64,000 nt of DNA from Butyrivibrio sp. XPD2002. GTDB taxonomy: Bacteria > Bacillota > Clostridia > Lachnospirales > Lachnospiraceae. The notes under the pieces are model-generated. The model ran no database searches and was not told the DNA's origin. It saw only the letters and a program-made list of their open reading frames with translations. Shown piece after piece: positions 15,502 through 24,331 of the stretch (the stretch's first letter is position 1; each line of letters opens with the position of its first letter). The stretch lies in NCBI RefSeq assembly GCF_000423945.1, contig NZ_AUIY01000001.1, positions 496,001-560,000 on the forward strand, given 5' to 3'. The position numbers and the translations under genes are program-made.

Positions 15502-16182
15502 TTAATCTACCTTGTTCTTTTTCCAGATATAAGTCTTTCTCTCTTCGCCTCTTACAAGTCTTCCGATGTTAGTTCTGTGCTGATAAAAAGCCAGAGCAGT
15601 CATCGCAAAGGCAATCAGATACATCTCTATAAGATACGTCTGAGGCATTCCAAGAAGCCCCATCTGTCCCTCTGCCACCAGCTGAATAAAAAATACAGCG
15701 TAGAGACAAAGTGATCCAAGAGACACAAAATGTGTGATGTTAAAAGGAATCAGGAATGACAAAAGTCCCCCGATTACGAATGTCCATTTAAAAGCAACTA
15801 TATATCCTGCAGTACATGCAATTCCTTTACCGCCTCTGAAGTTGGTATAAAAAGGAAAATCGTGTCCAAGAACACATCCGGCAGCGGTATATATTTTCAG
15901 AAGATATTTCATATCCGTATATCCGCTTCCAAGAATCTGTCTGGTGATAAGTGAAGCTACTACTACAGCAGCTATACACTTAAGCATGTCTGCAAAAAGT
16001 ACGGTAAATCCGGCCCTCGGTCCAAGAGCTCTCAGTGTATTGGTGGTTCCTGCATTACCACTTCCGACGCTTCTGATATCGACGCCCTTCATGTTGCAGT
16101 AAATAACCGCAGACTGTATAAGACCAAAGCCATAGCCTATAAGCAGGCATAATCCCCTAACAAGTATGGGTGTTAAATTCAT
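15502..16182 (-). CDS. plsY: Acyl-phosphate:glycerol-3-phosphate acyltransferase PlsY
   Basis: 226-residue polytopic membrane enzyme that transfers the acyl group from acyl-phosphate (made by PlsX, encoded at 46467) to glycerol 3-phosphate, giving lysophosphatidic acid. The motif GSGNAGTTNTLRALG (residues about 41-55) is the phosphate-binding loop, and FRGGKGIACTAG near 110 is the second signature. Five to seven membrane segments. GGGAGGGG upstream of ATG supports the start. It lies between der and gpsA in one operon. Confidence 0.95.
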   Translation of the reverse strand: MNLTPILVRGLCLLIGYGFGLIQSAVIYCNMKGVDIRSVGSGNAGTTNTLRALGPRAGFTVLFADMLKCIAAVVVASLITRQILGSGYTDMKYLLKIYTAAGCVLGHDFPFYTNFRGGKGIACTAGYIVAFKWTFVIGGLLSFLIPFNITHFVSLGSLCLYAVFFIQLVAEGQMGLLGMPQTYLIEMYLIAFAMTALAFYQHRTNIGRLVRGEERKTYIWKKNKVD

Positions 16183-16215
16183 ATCTTTCCCCTCCCAAGT
16201 GCATTATCGCTGCAC

Positions 16216-17550
16216 TTATTTTTTCTGATCATTTTTTCTCTCGCGAATTATAAATCTCAAAGGCGTACCCTTAAATCCGAAGGAAGCACGGATCTGATTC
16301 TCGATATATCTTGTATATGAAAAATGCATCAGCTTTTTATCATTAACAAATATTACAAAGGTCGGCGGCTTAACAGAAGCCTGGGTGATGTAATAGAGCT
16401 TAAGCATCTTACCCTTATCTGACGGGGGCTGCTGCATAACAACTGCCTGCATCATGATCTCGTTAAGGACACCTGTTGCAACTCTCATGGCATGATTCTC
16501 GCTTACGGCATCGATCATGTCATAGAGCTTAACAAGTCTCTGGCCTGTCTCTGCGGAGATGAAAATAATCTCTGCATAAGGCATGAATGAAAGGACGTTT
16601 CTTACATCCTTTGTAAATTCATTTACAGTCTTGTTGTCCTTCTCAATAAGATCCCACTTGTTAACCGCAATGATAATGCCCTTTCCTCTGTCGTGGGCGA
16701 TTCCGGCGATCTTAGCATCCTGCTCTGTAACACCCTCATCCGCATTTATTACGATTACGGCTACGTCTGCACGCTCAACAGCTGTAACAGTTCTGAGGAT
16801 CATGTATTCCTCAAGCTTTTCCTTTACCTTGTTCTTCCTGCGAAGACCTGCTGTATCAATGAAGGTGTACTTCTTACCGTTGTACTTAACCTCAGTATCA
16901 ATGGCATCACGTGTAGTTCCTGCAACATCGGATACGATAAGTCTGTTCTCACCGCAAAGTCTGTTGATAATAGAGCTCTTACCAACATTGGGCTTACCGA
17001 TAACGGCTACCCTTATAGAATCATCCTCTTCCTCTTCGCCATCTGAGGTTGTAAAGTTCTTGGTCACTTCCTCAAGGAGATCGCCGATTCCCTGCTTATT
17101 TGCAGCACTTATAGGGAAAGGCTCGCCGATTCCAAGGTTGTAGAACTCATATACATCCATGGAATCTCTCTTGAAGCTATCCACCTTATTTACGCAAAGA
17201 ACCACAGGCTTTCTGGACTTTCTAAGCATGTCCGCAACCTGAGAATCCGCATCTGTAAGTCCCTGCTTAACATCACACATGAAAATAATGACATCGGCAG
17301 TCTCAATTGCTATCTCAGCCTGATCTCGCATCTGCGCAAGAATAGTGTCATTTGTATCAGGCTCGATACCGCCGGTATCAACAAGGGTGAAGTTGTAGTT
17401 AAGCCACTCCACGTCCTGATAGATTCTGTCTCTTGTAACACCCGGTGTATCTTCAACTATGGAAATGTTTTTGCCGGCTACAGCATTAAAAAGTGTGCTC
17501 TTTCCGACGTTTGGTCTACCAACAACCGCAACTATGTTTTTTCTTTTCAT
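16216..17550 (-). CDS. der: Ribosome biogenesis GTPase Der (EngA)
   Basis: 444 residues, the usual length. Tandem GTPase domains: G1 of the first is GRPNVGKSTLF (residues 11-21) with G3 DTGG and G4 NKVD; the second has GKPNVGKSSII near 185 with DTAG and NKWD. A C-terminal KH-like domain covers the last 90 residues (TPLRFIIRERKNDQKK at the end). It acts in 50S subunit maturation. Its start overlaps the stop of the DUF512 gene by 4 nt (ATGA). Confidence 0.97.
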   Translation of the reverse strand: MKRKNIVAVVGRPNVGKSTLFNAVAGKNISIVEDTPGVTRDRIYQDVEWLNYNFTLVDTGGIEPDTNDTILAQMRDQAEIAIETADVIIFMCDVKQGLTDADSQVADMLRKSRKPVVLCVNKVDSFKRDSMDVYEFYNLGIGEPFPISAANKQGIGDLLEEVTKNFTTSDGEEEEDDSIRVAVIGKPNVGKSSIINRLCGENRLIVSDVAGTTRDAIDTEVKYNGKKYTFIDTAGLRRKNKVKEKLEEYMILRTVTAVERADVAVIVINADEGVTEQDAKIAGIAHDRGKGIIIAVNKWDLIEKDNKTVNEFTKDVRNVLSFMPYAEIIFISAETGQRLVKLYDMIDAVSENHAMRVATGVLNEIMMQAVVMQQPPSDKGKMLKLYYITQASVKPPTFVIFVNDKKLMHFSYTRYIENQIRASFGFKGTPLRFIIRERKNDQKK

Positions 17551-18905
17551 AAATTACCATCCTGTTCAAAAATAAGTCCCCTGACAAAATCCATTCCCCC
17601 ACTTTTGATTATTCGAACCTTAACGCCAAGCTCTCTCTCTATGTCACATACTCTGACATCATCAAGAAGATAATCCTCTCCGGCCCTCAAGACGTTCTGA
17701 GGAAGAATCAGCGTATCTCCGAGCTTCTGGCCCTTAAGCTGCTCTATTATGTCCTGTCCTGTAAGAAGACCTGTAACTGTGATCCTCTCTCCGAAGAAAT
17801 TATTGGTTATCTCATGGACATGAACCGTAAGCCCCGGAATAACCTCCGTAAGCTTCTCTGCCATCTCACAGATGTACGGATAAATCAGCTTGCCGCTGGC
17901 CGTAGAAACCTCACTAGTATAAGTATTTAGATCTATTCCTTCAAGTCCGTTCTTCTTAATATCTTCAAGGCCTTCGTAGAATTCATCAAGAAGGAGTCTC
18001 ACCATTCCAACGCCGTTTTCAAGCTGACCGTAGTCATCATATATCTCAGCACCCGGAATAGGAAGTCCTGCAATCATATACCACTCATCAGATGCATGAA
18101 CAAAGTGATCTCCGTATTCCTTAAAGGATTTATCCTGCCAGTACTCAATCTCTGCTATTACCTTTCTGGCATCATCCCTTTCAAAGGGTTCTAAGGGATA
18201 AAGCCCGTCTCTGAATTTTGAAAGGCCAACAGGAACTACCGATACGCTCCTTAGATTCGGTCTGTAATTATACAGGTCAGTCAGTGATCTGTGAAGCTCT
18301 GCTCCGTCATTTACATCCTTACAGAGAACTATCTGACCGTTAAGCTCTATTCCAGTGCCGGGAGCACATAGCTTATCAACCTTTTTAAGTGCTTCACCTG
18401 CAAAGCGGTTATTAAGCATCTTGCAGCGAAGCTCCGGATTGGTGGTCTGGAAGGATACGTTGATGGGTGATAAGTGATACTTGAGAATCCTGTTTATATC
18501 ATCATCACTCATATTTGTAAGCGTGACATAGTTACCCTGCAAAAATGAGAGTCTCGCATCATCATCCTTAAAATAAAGGGTCTCTCTCATTCCCGGGGGC
18601 ATCTGGTCTATGAAGCAAAATATGCATTTGTTGCAGCAGGATCTGTAGTCATCCATAAGTCCGTTATCAAACTCGATGCCCAGATCCTCGTCATAGTACT
18701 TCTCAATCTCAAGCTCCCACTCCTCGCCGTCAGGCTTTCTTACGAGCAGCGTGAGCTCTTCATCCTGTACCATGTACTGATAATCAAAAATATCCTTTAT
18801 TGGTTCATCGTTTATTGCAAGCAAACGATCCCCGGCAGCAATCTCCATTTCCTCTGCAATGCTTCCGGGTTCAACCTTTTTAATTAAATGTCCTTCGTTT
18901 TTCAT
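17547..18905 (-). CDS. DUF512 / PDZ-containing putative Fe-S (radical SAM-like) protein
   Basis: 452 residues. N-terminal PDZ-like segment (PGSIAEEMEIAAGDRLLAIN), then a Cys cluster CCNKCIFCFIDQMP (residues about 92-105) resembling a CxxCxxC radical-SAM Fe-S site, and a C-terminal DUF512 region. The family is widespread in Clostridia and cyanobacteria, usually beside der or plsY, and has no proven reaction. Here it heads the der-plsY-gpsA operon and overlaps der by 4 nt. The ATG at 18905 has no Shine-Dalgarno sequence; a TACAAT box at 18918-18913 would start transcription about 1-2 nt before it, so the mRNA may be leaderless. Confidence 0.85.
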   Translation of the reverse strand: MKNEGHLIKKVEPGSIAEEMEIAAGDRLLAINDEPIKDIFDYQYMVQDEELTLLVRKPDGEEWELEIEKYYDEDLGIEFDNGLMDDYRSCCNKCIFCFIDQMPPGMRETLYFKDDDARLSFLQGNYVTLTNMSDDDINRILKYHLSPINVSFQTTNPELRCKMLNNRFAGEALKKVDKLCAPGTGIELNGQIVLCKDVNDGAELHRSLTDLYNYRPNLRSVSVVPVGLSKFRDGLYPLEPFERDDARKVIAEIEYWQDKSFKEYGDHFVHASDEWYMIAGLPIPGAEIYDDYGQLENGVGMVRLLLDEFYEGLEDIKKNGLEGIDLNTYTSEVSTASGKLIYPYICEMAEKLTEVIPGLTVHVHEITNNFFGERITVTGLLTGQDIIEQLKGQKLGDTLILPQNVLRAGEDYLLDDVRVCDIERELGVKVRIIKSGGMDFVRGLIFEQDGNL

Positions 18906-18948
18906 AATAGTGATTGTAACATAAATTAGGTTTGTGAGATACCTTATC

Positions 18949-18978
18949 TTGACGTATTGGGATATGATACAATAAAAT
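18949..18978 (+). promoter_or_regulatory. Probable prs promoter
   Basis: TTGACG (18949-18954), 18-bp spacer, TAAAAT (18973-18978), about 44 nt before the prs ATG. A TACAAT at 18968-18973 is an alternative but has poor spacing. Confidence 0.5.
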
Positions 18979-19021
18979 AGTGGCGTAAAAATCTATGTAT
19001 TCATATATGTTAGGAGATAAA

Positions 19022-20221
19022 ATGCCTGATTTTCATAAGTTAGATTCATCAATGCCCGTTGCTCCCATTGCACTTATTGTTATGGACAGCGCCAAGGAGC
19101 TGGGCGAACTTGTTAATTCACACCTTGTATCCTTTAGACACGATCTTCATGACACACCGGGTAATGATCCCGCTTTTCAGGGCTATGTTAAGGACGATTA
19201 CAGAGTTAAATACTCAAATCCCCGCTTCGGAAGCGGCGAGTCCAAGGCTCAGATGCGTGAATCAGTCCGCGGTAAGGACGTTTTCATTCTGACAGATGTC
19301 ATGAATCACAGCATGACATATAAAATGTACGGATATGACAATTACTACTCTCCCGATGATCACTACCAGGATTTAAAGAGAGTTATCGCAGCCATCAACG
19401 GCAAGGCAAGAAGAATAAACATCATCATGCCCTTCCTTTATGAAGGCAGACAGCACAACAAGAACAGCCGCGAGTCACTTGATGCGGCAGTAATGTTCTC
19501 AGAGCTTTATAAAATGGGCATCGGTAACTTCATTACCTTTGATGCTCACGATCCCAGAATTTCAAACGCTGCTCCTATCTGCGGCTTTGATAACTTCATG
19601 GCATCACCTCAGTTCATGAAGGCTCTCATCTCCGAGATTGACGATCTCACAGTTGATAAAGAGCACCTCACAGTAATAAGCCCGGACGAGGGCGCTTTGG
19701 ACAGAGCCGTATACTTCGCTAACGTGCTTAACGTAGACACAGGAATGTTCTACAAGAGACGTGACTACAGCAAGGTCGTTAACGGCTCCAATCCTATCGT
19801 TGCACACGAATATCTTGGTTCATCCATAGATGGCAAGGACGTTATCATCATCGATGACATGATCTCATCAGGTTCAAGCATGATAGACACCTCCCGCCAG
19901 CTTAAGAAAAAAGGAGCAAAGCGTGTATTCATCTGCACAACCTTTGGTCTTTTCACAAACGGTATCGAGGTATTTGACGAAGGTTATAATAACGGAGACT
20001 TCGATGCGCTCATTACAACTAACCTGATATATCAGAATCCTGAATTTGTAAAAAGAGAATACTATCACGTAGCTGATATGAGTAAGTTCATGGCAACAAT
20101 CATCGACTTCATGAACCACGATGATTCCCTGAGCAATGTTATCACTCCTACTGACAAGCTCCACAAGATTCTCGAAAAGTACAATTCACGTACAGCTAAG
20201 ACCGAAGATCTTTTCGATTAA
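19022..20221 (+). CDS. prs: Ribose-phosphate diphosphokinase (PRPP synthetase)
   Basis: 399 residues. Makes PRPP from ribose 5-phosphate and ATP for nucleotide, His and Trp synthesis. Two phosphoribosyltransferase-like halves: FDAHDPRISNAAP near residue 180 (divalent-cation site), KRRDYSKVV near 245, and the PRPP loop IIIDDMISSGSSM near 278. It is longer than the classical 315-residue enzyme, with an extended N-terminus and C-terminus, as in the Lachnospiraceae form. A frame nine codons longer exists; AGGAG 5 nt before the ATG at 19022 decides the start. It stands alone, divergent from the DUF512 operon. Confidence 0.93.
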   Translation: MPDFHKLDSSMPVAPIALIVMDSAKELGELVNSHLVSFRHDLHDTPGNDPAFQGYVKDDYRVKYSNPRFGSGESKAQMRESVRGKDVFILTDVMNHSMTYKMYGYDNYYSPDDHYQDLKRVIAAINGKARRINIIMPFLYEGRQHNKNSRESLDAAVMFSELYKMGIGNFITFDAHDPRISNAAPICGFDNFMASPQFMKALISEIDDLTVDKEHLTVISPDEGALDRAVYFANVLNVDTGMFYKRRDYSKVVNGSNPIVAHEYLGSSIDGKDVIIIDDMISSGSSMIDTSRQLKKKGAKRVFICTTFGLFTNGIEVFDEGYNNGDFDALITTNLIYQNPEFVKREYYHVADMSKFMATIIDFMNHDDSLSNVITPTDKLHKILEKYNSRTAKTEDLFD

Positions 20222-20241
20222 TAAAATACAGACGGGTGAGT

Positions 20242-20340
20242 CCCCTCATCCGTCTGCTACGCAGACACCTGTCTTCGTTCCACTTCGGTCCGCGCAAAAC
20301 CATCGTCCCCCGGACGATGTGCGCCCCCAGGGGGAAGGCG
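20242..20340. repeat. Dispersed palindromic element, copy 1 (interrupted)
   Basis: Starts CCCTCATCCGTCTGCTACGC and ends CCAGGGGGAAGGCG, the two halves of the element also found at 26231, 34966 and 40736, but with about 50 bp between the halves, including its own hairpin (CATCGTCC / GGACGATG). It is followed by TTTTTTATTTT and lies between the convergent prs and histidine kinase genes, where it probably terminates prs transcription. Confidence 0.7.
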
Positions 20341-20349
20341 TTTTTTATT

Positions 20350-22881
20350 TTACCCCTGTCTTTCAGATGCGGGATTACCGTTACTGAATTTACATGTCTC
20401 AAAGGATACATTCGCCTTGAACAGGTCACCGTCGAGAACAATCTCGAACTCTCCGCCCATGGCGGTGGTAAGACTCTTGGCAATGGAAAGACCAAGTCCG
20501 GAACCTTCCGTGCTTCTTGAAATATCTCCTCTGATAAATCTCTCTGTAAGCTCTTCAGCCTTGATATTAAGCTCATTCTTCGAGATATTCTTTACTGAGA
20601 AAACAGCCTTATGGGTATCGTTCTCAAGATCAACCACCACAAGATCCATATAAACTCTGGTATTCGGAAGAGCATATTTACATACATTGTTAAAGAGGTT
20701 CTCAATAACTCTGTATAGCTGTCTTGCATCCGCCTGAATTATAACATCATACTTTTCACACTTAAGGATCGGATAGAGATTGACGCTGTCAAACTTTTCA
20801 TAAAACTCACCAAGAATCTGATTAACAAACTCGGCAAAGTTCAACTCTCCAAAGGTAAGTGTAATGTTACCTGATGAAATCTTGGATGCCTCCACCAGGT
20901 CCTCAGTAAGCTGACGAAGTCTCTGGGACTTATTATCAAGGACTCTTATATACTCACTGATCTTGGGATCGTCGATATTCTCTCTTTTCAAAAGATCCAC
21001 ATAGTTAATGATAGAAGTGAGCGGCGTCTTGATATCGTGAGAAACGTTAGTAATCAGGTCAGCCTTAAGCTTCTCATCTCTCATACTTCGGTTGACCGCT
21101 TCCTCAACTGATGAAGAAATATTGTTAAGCTCTTCACCAATGTATACGTTGGCACTGTGAAGCTTTGTGGTATCTATCTTAACGTCTATCTCACCCTTAC
21201 CAATTCTCTGAAGTGCATCAAGGATAGTGAACTTATCCTTATTAAGATTGACGATGTAGATCAGTATAGCAACGTCAAACACTACTACGATCACTATTCC
21301 GACCATACTCCATCTGAGCACCAGATAAAGAGTAAGAACAGCTGAAATCATATATGGCACAACCGTTCTTACAAACAGGTTCTGCTTCAGCGTCATTTTG
21401 TCAAACAGACCGCGAACAGCCTCTGACATCATCTTCAGCAGCGAAGTCTTGTAAAGGTAGTGTGCCTTGGTTCTTCTTATAATGCTGTACAGCGCATAAG
21501 CAAGCGCATTGTCCGCACAGAATGCAAGTCCTCCCGCAATAATCGACATATTAAGTGTATTGCCACTAATAGAGGAATAGTTATTAATCGAAAACTGGAA
21601 CAATCCAAACAGGATTCCGAATACCGCTAAAGTAAATATCACCACAAGCTCAATAGGAATCATGTCTATTCGCTCAATTCCGCCCACCGTTCCGTCCGGA
21701 TACTCAATTCTTCCCTCATAAATTGCAAGATGAACAAGTACTATCAGATACACAACTACAAAAAATGCAATTATCATGTGCAGCTGCCTGTAGTAAGGCA
21801 TATAGCGGTTAAAGGCCTCTTTTCCCACCTTGAAATCGTCTACGTTTGCGGTCTTATTCACATCAACCGCAAAATAGAATTTCATCTGATCGGGATAAGT
21901 ATATTGGAAATTGCCAAGGAGCTGTCTTAAGGTATCCTCATCTATCTGTGTGTTGGTGGAGTACTCTATATCATACGGGCAGTAATAAATGTATCTGCCG
22001 TAGGACTTAAATACATCCTTTAAGTTAAGACCATTGGTTCCGTTTTTCAGGGACTCAACATTTGTAAATACATCAGTTCTTGCATTGATAGTCCTTGTGA
22101 TATAGTACCTTAGATTAGTCTTATAAAAACCGTATTTATCACTGTATTCAGCATAGCGGTCATAGCAGGCTGCCATGGTTGAAGCAGTCTCTGTGATGTT
22201 TGCGCATAGCTCGTTATACTCGTCCCAGTCTGATACGATGTCCTCTATATTTTCATCATAGATGGTTTTATATCTTGGAACCAGAACTGTGTGGAAGCCC
22301 GCTCCGTCCTTATCAGCTTCCTTAACATTGGTACGAACCGTATTGTTATCAAGCTGAGAATTGAGGAAGGCATTCATACCACCTTCAACATTGTTCTTCA
22401 GAAGATGCGTATAAACCGTTGTTGTAGCAAGATAGTTATTGCTCTCAGAGCTGGTAAAGTTAACATCCTCATACTCGAAGCCGTTCTGTGACCACTTAAT
22501 AAGGTTGGACACAGGATAAACAGCTGTTATGTAGTCAGATTGCAGAATACTGTTTCTGTTGATAAAAGCTGTAACATCTATGCTCTTATTGCCATCATAT
22601 ACACCATCAGTCTCAAAGAGCGACTGATAGGCCGAAAGCTCTACAACATTTCTTAAATTGTTTTTCAGAATCTCATTAAACAGTCCCGAATCCGAATAGG
22701 ATAATTCGCTGTCCTCATTCTGAAGGTTGTAAACATGGCTGTCTGCGCCCTTAAAGGAAGATCCCTTGTAAATGTAAAATATCAGCGCAACTACAATCGC
22801 AATACATGTGTGCAGAAAAATCCTCAGAATGTATCTGCTGACCCAGGACATCGTCTTTTGTCTAAACAGTTTCTTAATCAT
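20350..22881 (-). CDS. Membrane sensor histidine kinase
   Basis: 843 residues. One N-terminal membrane segment (about residues 12-36), a large extracytoplasmic region of roughly 350 residues with no recognisable sensor domain, then a block of four or five membrane segments (about 395-570) and a cytoplasmic kinase: HisKA with the phospho-acceptor H615 in NVSHDIKTPLTS, N-box NLFNNVCKYA near 729, and G-box EGSGLGLSIAKS near 792. It pairs with the response regulator immediately upstream (2-nt gap). The signal is unknown. The size of the external region points to a protein, peptide or envelope signal. Confidence 0.92.
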   Translation of the reverse strand: MIKKLFRQKTMSWVSRYILRIFLHTCIAIVVALIFYIYKGSSFKGADSHVYNLQNEDSELSYSDSGLFNEILKNNLRNVVELSAYQSLFETDGVYDGNKSIDVTAFINRNSILQSDYITAVYPVSNLIKWSQNGFEYEDVNFTSSESNNYLATTTVYTHLLKNNVEGGMNAFLNSQLDNNTVRTNVKEADKDGAGFHTVLVPRYKTIYDENIEDIVSDWDEYNELCANITETASTMAACYDRYAEYSDKYGFYKTNLRYYITRTINARTDVFTNVESLKNGTNGLNLKDVFKSYGRYIYYCPYDIEYSTNTQIDEDTLRQLLGNFQYTYPDQMKFYFAVDVNKTANVDDFKVGKEAFNRYMPYYRQLHMIIAFFVVVYLIVLVHLAIYEGRIEYPDGTVGGIERIDMIPIELVVIFTLAVFGILFGLFQFSINNYSSISGNTLNMSIIAGGLAFCADNALAYALYSIIRRTKAHYLYKTSLLKMMSEAVRGLFDKMTLKQNLFVRTVVPYMISAVLTLYLVLRWSMVGIVIVVVFDVAILIYIVNLNKDKFTILDALQRIGKGEIDVKIDTTKLHSANVYIGEELNNISSSVEEAVNRSMRDEKLKADLITNVSHDIKTPLTSIINYVDLLKRENIDDPKISEYIRVLDNKSQRLRQLTEDLVEASKISSGNITLTFGELNFAEFVNQILGEFYEKFDSVNLYPILKCEKYDVIIQADARQLYRVIENLFNNVCKYALPNTRVYMDLVVVDLENDTHKAVFSVKNISKNELNIKAEELTERFIRGDISRSTEGSGLGLSIAKSLTTAMGGEFEIVLDGDLFKANVSFETCKFSNGNPASERQG

Positions 22882-22883
22882 TA

Positions 22884-23588
22884 TCAGTCCTCAGTGTCGA
22901 TTTTATAACCTACCCCCCATACAACCTTAAGATACTTAGGATTTTTAGGATCGATCTCAATTTTTTCTCTTATATGTCTGATATGTACTGCTACTGTATT
23001 ATCAACTGATACGGCATTCTCATTCCAGATATTCTCGTATATCTGGTTTATTGAAAATACCTTACCCTTGTTTTTCAGAAGGAACATCAGGATGTTGTAC
23101 TCGATCTTGGTGAGCTTAACCTCTTCTCCATCCACTGTAACTGATTTGGAATTATCGTTAAGCACAAGTCCTCCTGCCTGGAAAATGAATTCATCATCAG
23201 CGTCCTTGTCATCAGCATTTCCAAGCTGAGTATAACGACGAAGGTTGGACTTTACTCTCGCAACAAGCTCAAGCGGATTAAAGGGCTTTGTAACGTAGTC
23301 ATCAGCGCCGATATTAAGACCAAGGATCTTATCTGCGTCCTCAGACTTTGCAGAAAGAATAATGATCGGTATAGAGCTCTGCTCTCTTATCTTCATGGTG
23401 CACTGAATGCCATCCATGACAGGCATCATTATGTCTATTATCGCAGCGTGGATCTCATTCTTCTGAACGATCTCCAGAGCCTCCAGACCGTTGTAAGCCT
23501 TGAAAACATTGATACCTTCCTGCTTCAGATATATATCAATCGCCTCAACTATTTCCTTATCATCATCACAAACCAGTACGTTCTGCAC
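22884..23588 (-). CDS. OmpR/PhoB-family response regulator
   Basis: 234 residues. Receiver domain with acidic pocket D8-D10, phospho-acceptor D52 (AAIIDIMMPVMDG), switch Ser/Thr in IIILSAKS and K101 (VTKPFNP), then a winged-helix DNA-binding domain (residues about 135-232, ending VVWGVGYKID). VanR/PhoP-like. The start codon is GTG, with GAGGAGG 9 nt upstream. It lies 30 nt downstream of yraN, so the two-component pair is probably transcribed with the rnhB/yraN group. Regulators of this family bind direct repeats 11 bp apart, like the CTTAAG pairs upstream of two secreted-protein genes in this window; a link is speculative. Confidence 0.95.
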   Translation of the reverse strand: MQNVLVCDDDKEIVEAIDIYLKQEGINVFKAYNGLEALEIVQKNEIHAAIIDIMMPVMDGIQCTMKIREQSSIPIIILSAKSEDADKILGLNIGADDYVTKPFNPLELVARVKSNLRRYTQLGNADDKDADDEFIFQAGGLVLNDNSKSVTVDGEEVKLTKIEYNILMFLLKNKGKVFSINQIYENIWNENAVSVDNTVAVHIRHIREKIEIDPKNPKYLKVVWGVGYKIDTED

Positions 23589-23618
23589 TTCTAAAACCTC
23601 CTCTAAAAAATAAACATA

Positions 23619-23999
23619 TTACCAACTCTTGGATGGAATATATGAAAATGCATTTTTATGCCATATTATATGAACCATCGATGTTTCGTCAACCTTTATA
23701 GCCACAACATCATATCTTATAGGGAAATCATCGCTGATTCCATAGCGTCTTCTATAAAAATCAGAAACGCGGCAGATTATCCTTTGCTTGCGATAATCAA
23801 CCGCTGCCTCCGCATCCCCGAATCGGGTTCCGGTTCTGTATTTTACTTCTATAAAAGAAATATACTTATCATCTCTTGCAACTATATCAATCTCGCCTGA
23901 TTTACTCCTGAAGTTCCTGCATACTATCTTAGCTCCGTTTTCAGTAAGATAATCGCAGGCAAGATCTTCATAGTAGGTTCCTGTCTGTCTCTTATTCAT
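23619..23999 (-). CDS. YraN/UPF0102 family protein
   Basis: 126 residues. Endonuclease-like fold of the UPF0102 family: KSGEIDIVARDDKYISFIEVKYR (residues about 33-55) holds the E-D-ExK-type residues of the PD-(D/E)XK nucleases. The family normally neighbours rnhB, as here. A role in DNA processing is assumed but not proven. It lies 5 nt after the FlhB-C-like gene. Confidence 0.9.
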   Translation of the reverse strand: MNKRQTGTYYEDLACDYLTENGAKIVCRNFRSKSGEIDIVARDDKYISFIEVKYRTGTRFGDAEAAVDYRKQRIICRVSDFYRRRYGISDDFPIRYDVVAIKVDETSMVHIIWHKNAFSYIPSKSW

Positions 24000-24004
24000 A
24001 AATC

Positions 24005-24319
24005 CTAGTGGGCAGCTTCCTTGGCCTTTATCTTATCCATAGCATCCACGAATACAAGTATTTCTGCCACAACCTCGTAGAGCTCGGGAGGAATCATCTC
24101 ACCGATCTCAAGCTTGGAAAGTGTGTCAGCCAGCTTGCTGTCCTCATGAATGGGGATGTTCTGTTCCTTAGCAGCGTCGATAATCTTCTCAGCCACAAGG
24201 CCCTGTCCGCTTGCTATAACCTTCGGCGCCCCGTCTTCATTTGGATCGTAGGCAAGGGCTATGGCCTGCTTTGGCTTCCCATCTTTAGCTTTTCCTTTTT
24301 CTTTATTTAAATCTGCCAT
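24005..24319 (-). CDS. FlhB C-terminal-domain-like export switch protein (YlqH type)
   Basis: 104 residues matching only the cytoplasmic C-terminal part of FlhB/YscU: AIALAYDPNEDGAPKVIASG, AKEQNIPIHEDSKLADTL, EIGEMIPPELYEVVAEILVFV. The NPTH autocleavage site and the membrane domain are absent, so it resembles the free FlhB-CC fragment. It is coded 12 nt after a FliK-like gene, the natural partner that sets the FlhB switch in flagella, although no other flagellar gene is in the window. The same pair is conserved beside rnhB in Firmicutes (ylqG-ylqH in Bacillus). Its job outside a flagellum is unknown. Confidence 0.88.
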   Translation of the reverse strand: MADLNKEKGKAKDGKPKQAIALAYDPNEDGAPKVIASGQGLVAEKIIDAAKEQNIPIHEDSKLADTLSKLEIGEMIPPELYEVVAEILVFVDAMDKIKAKEAAH

Positions 24320-24331
24320 AATCCATACCTC

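Noticed and set aside
16583..17143. 186-codon plus-strand frame opposite der
   Set aside because: Shadow of a well-conserved GTPase gene.
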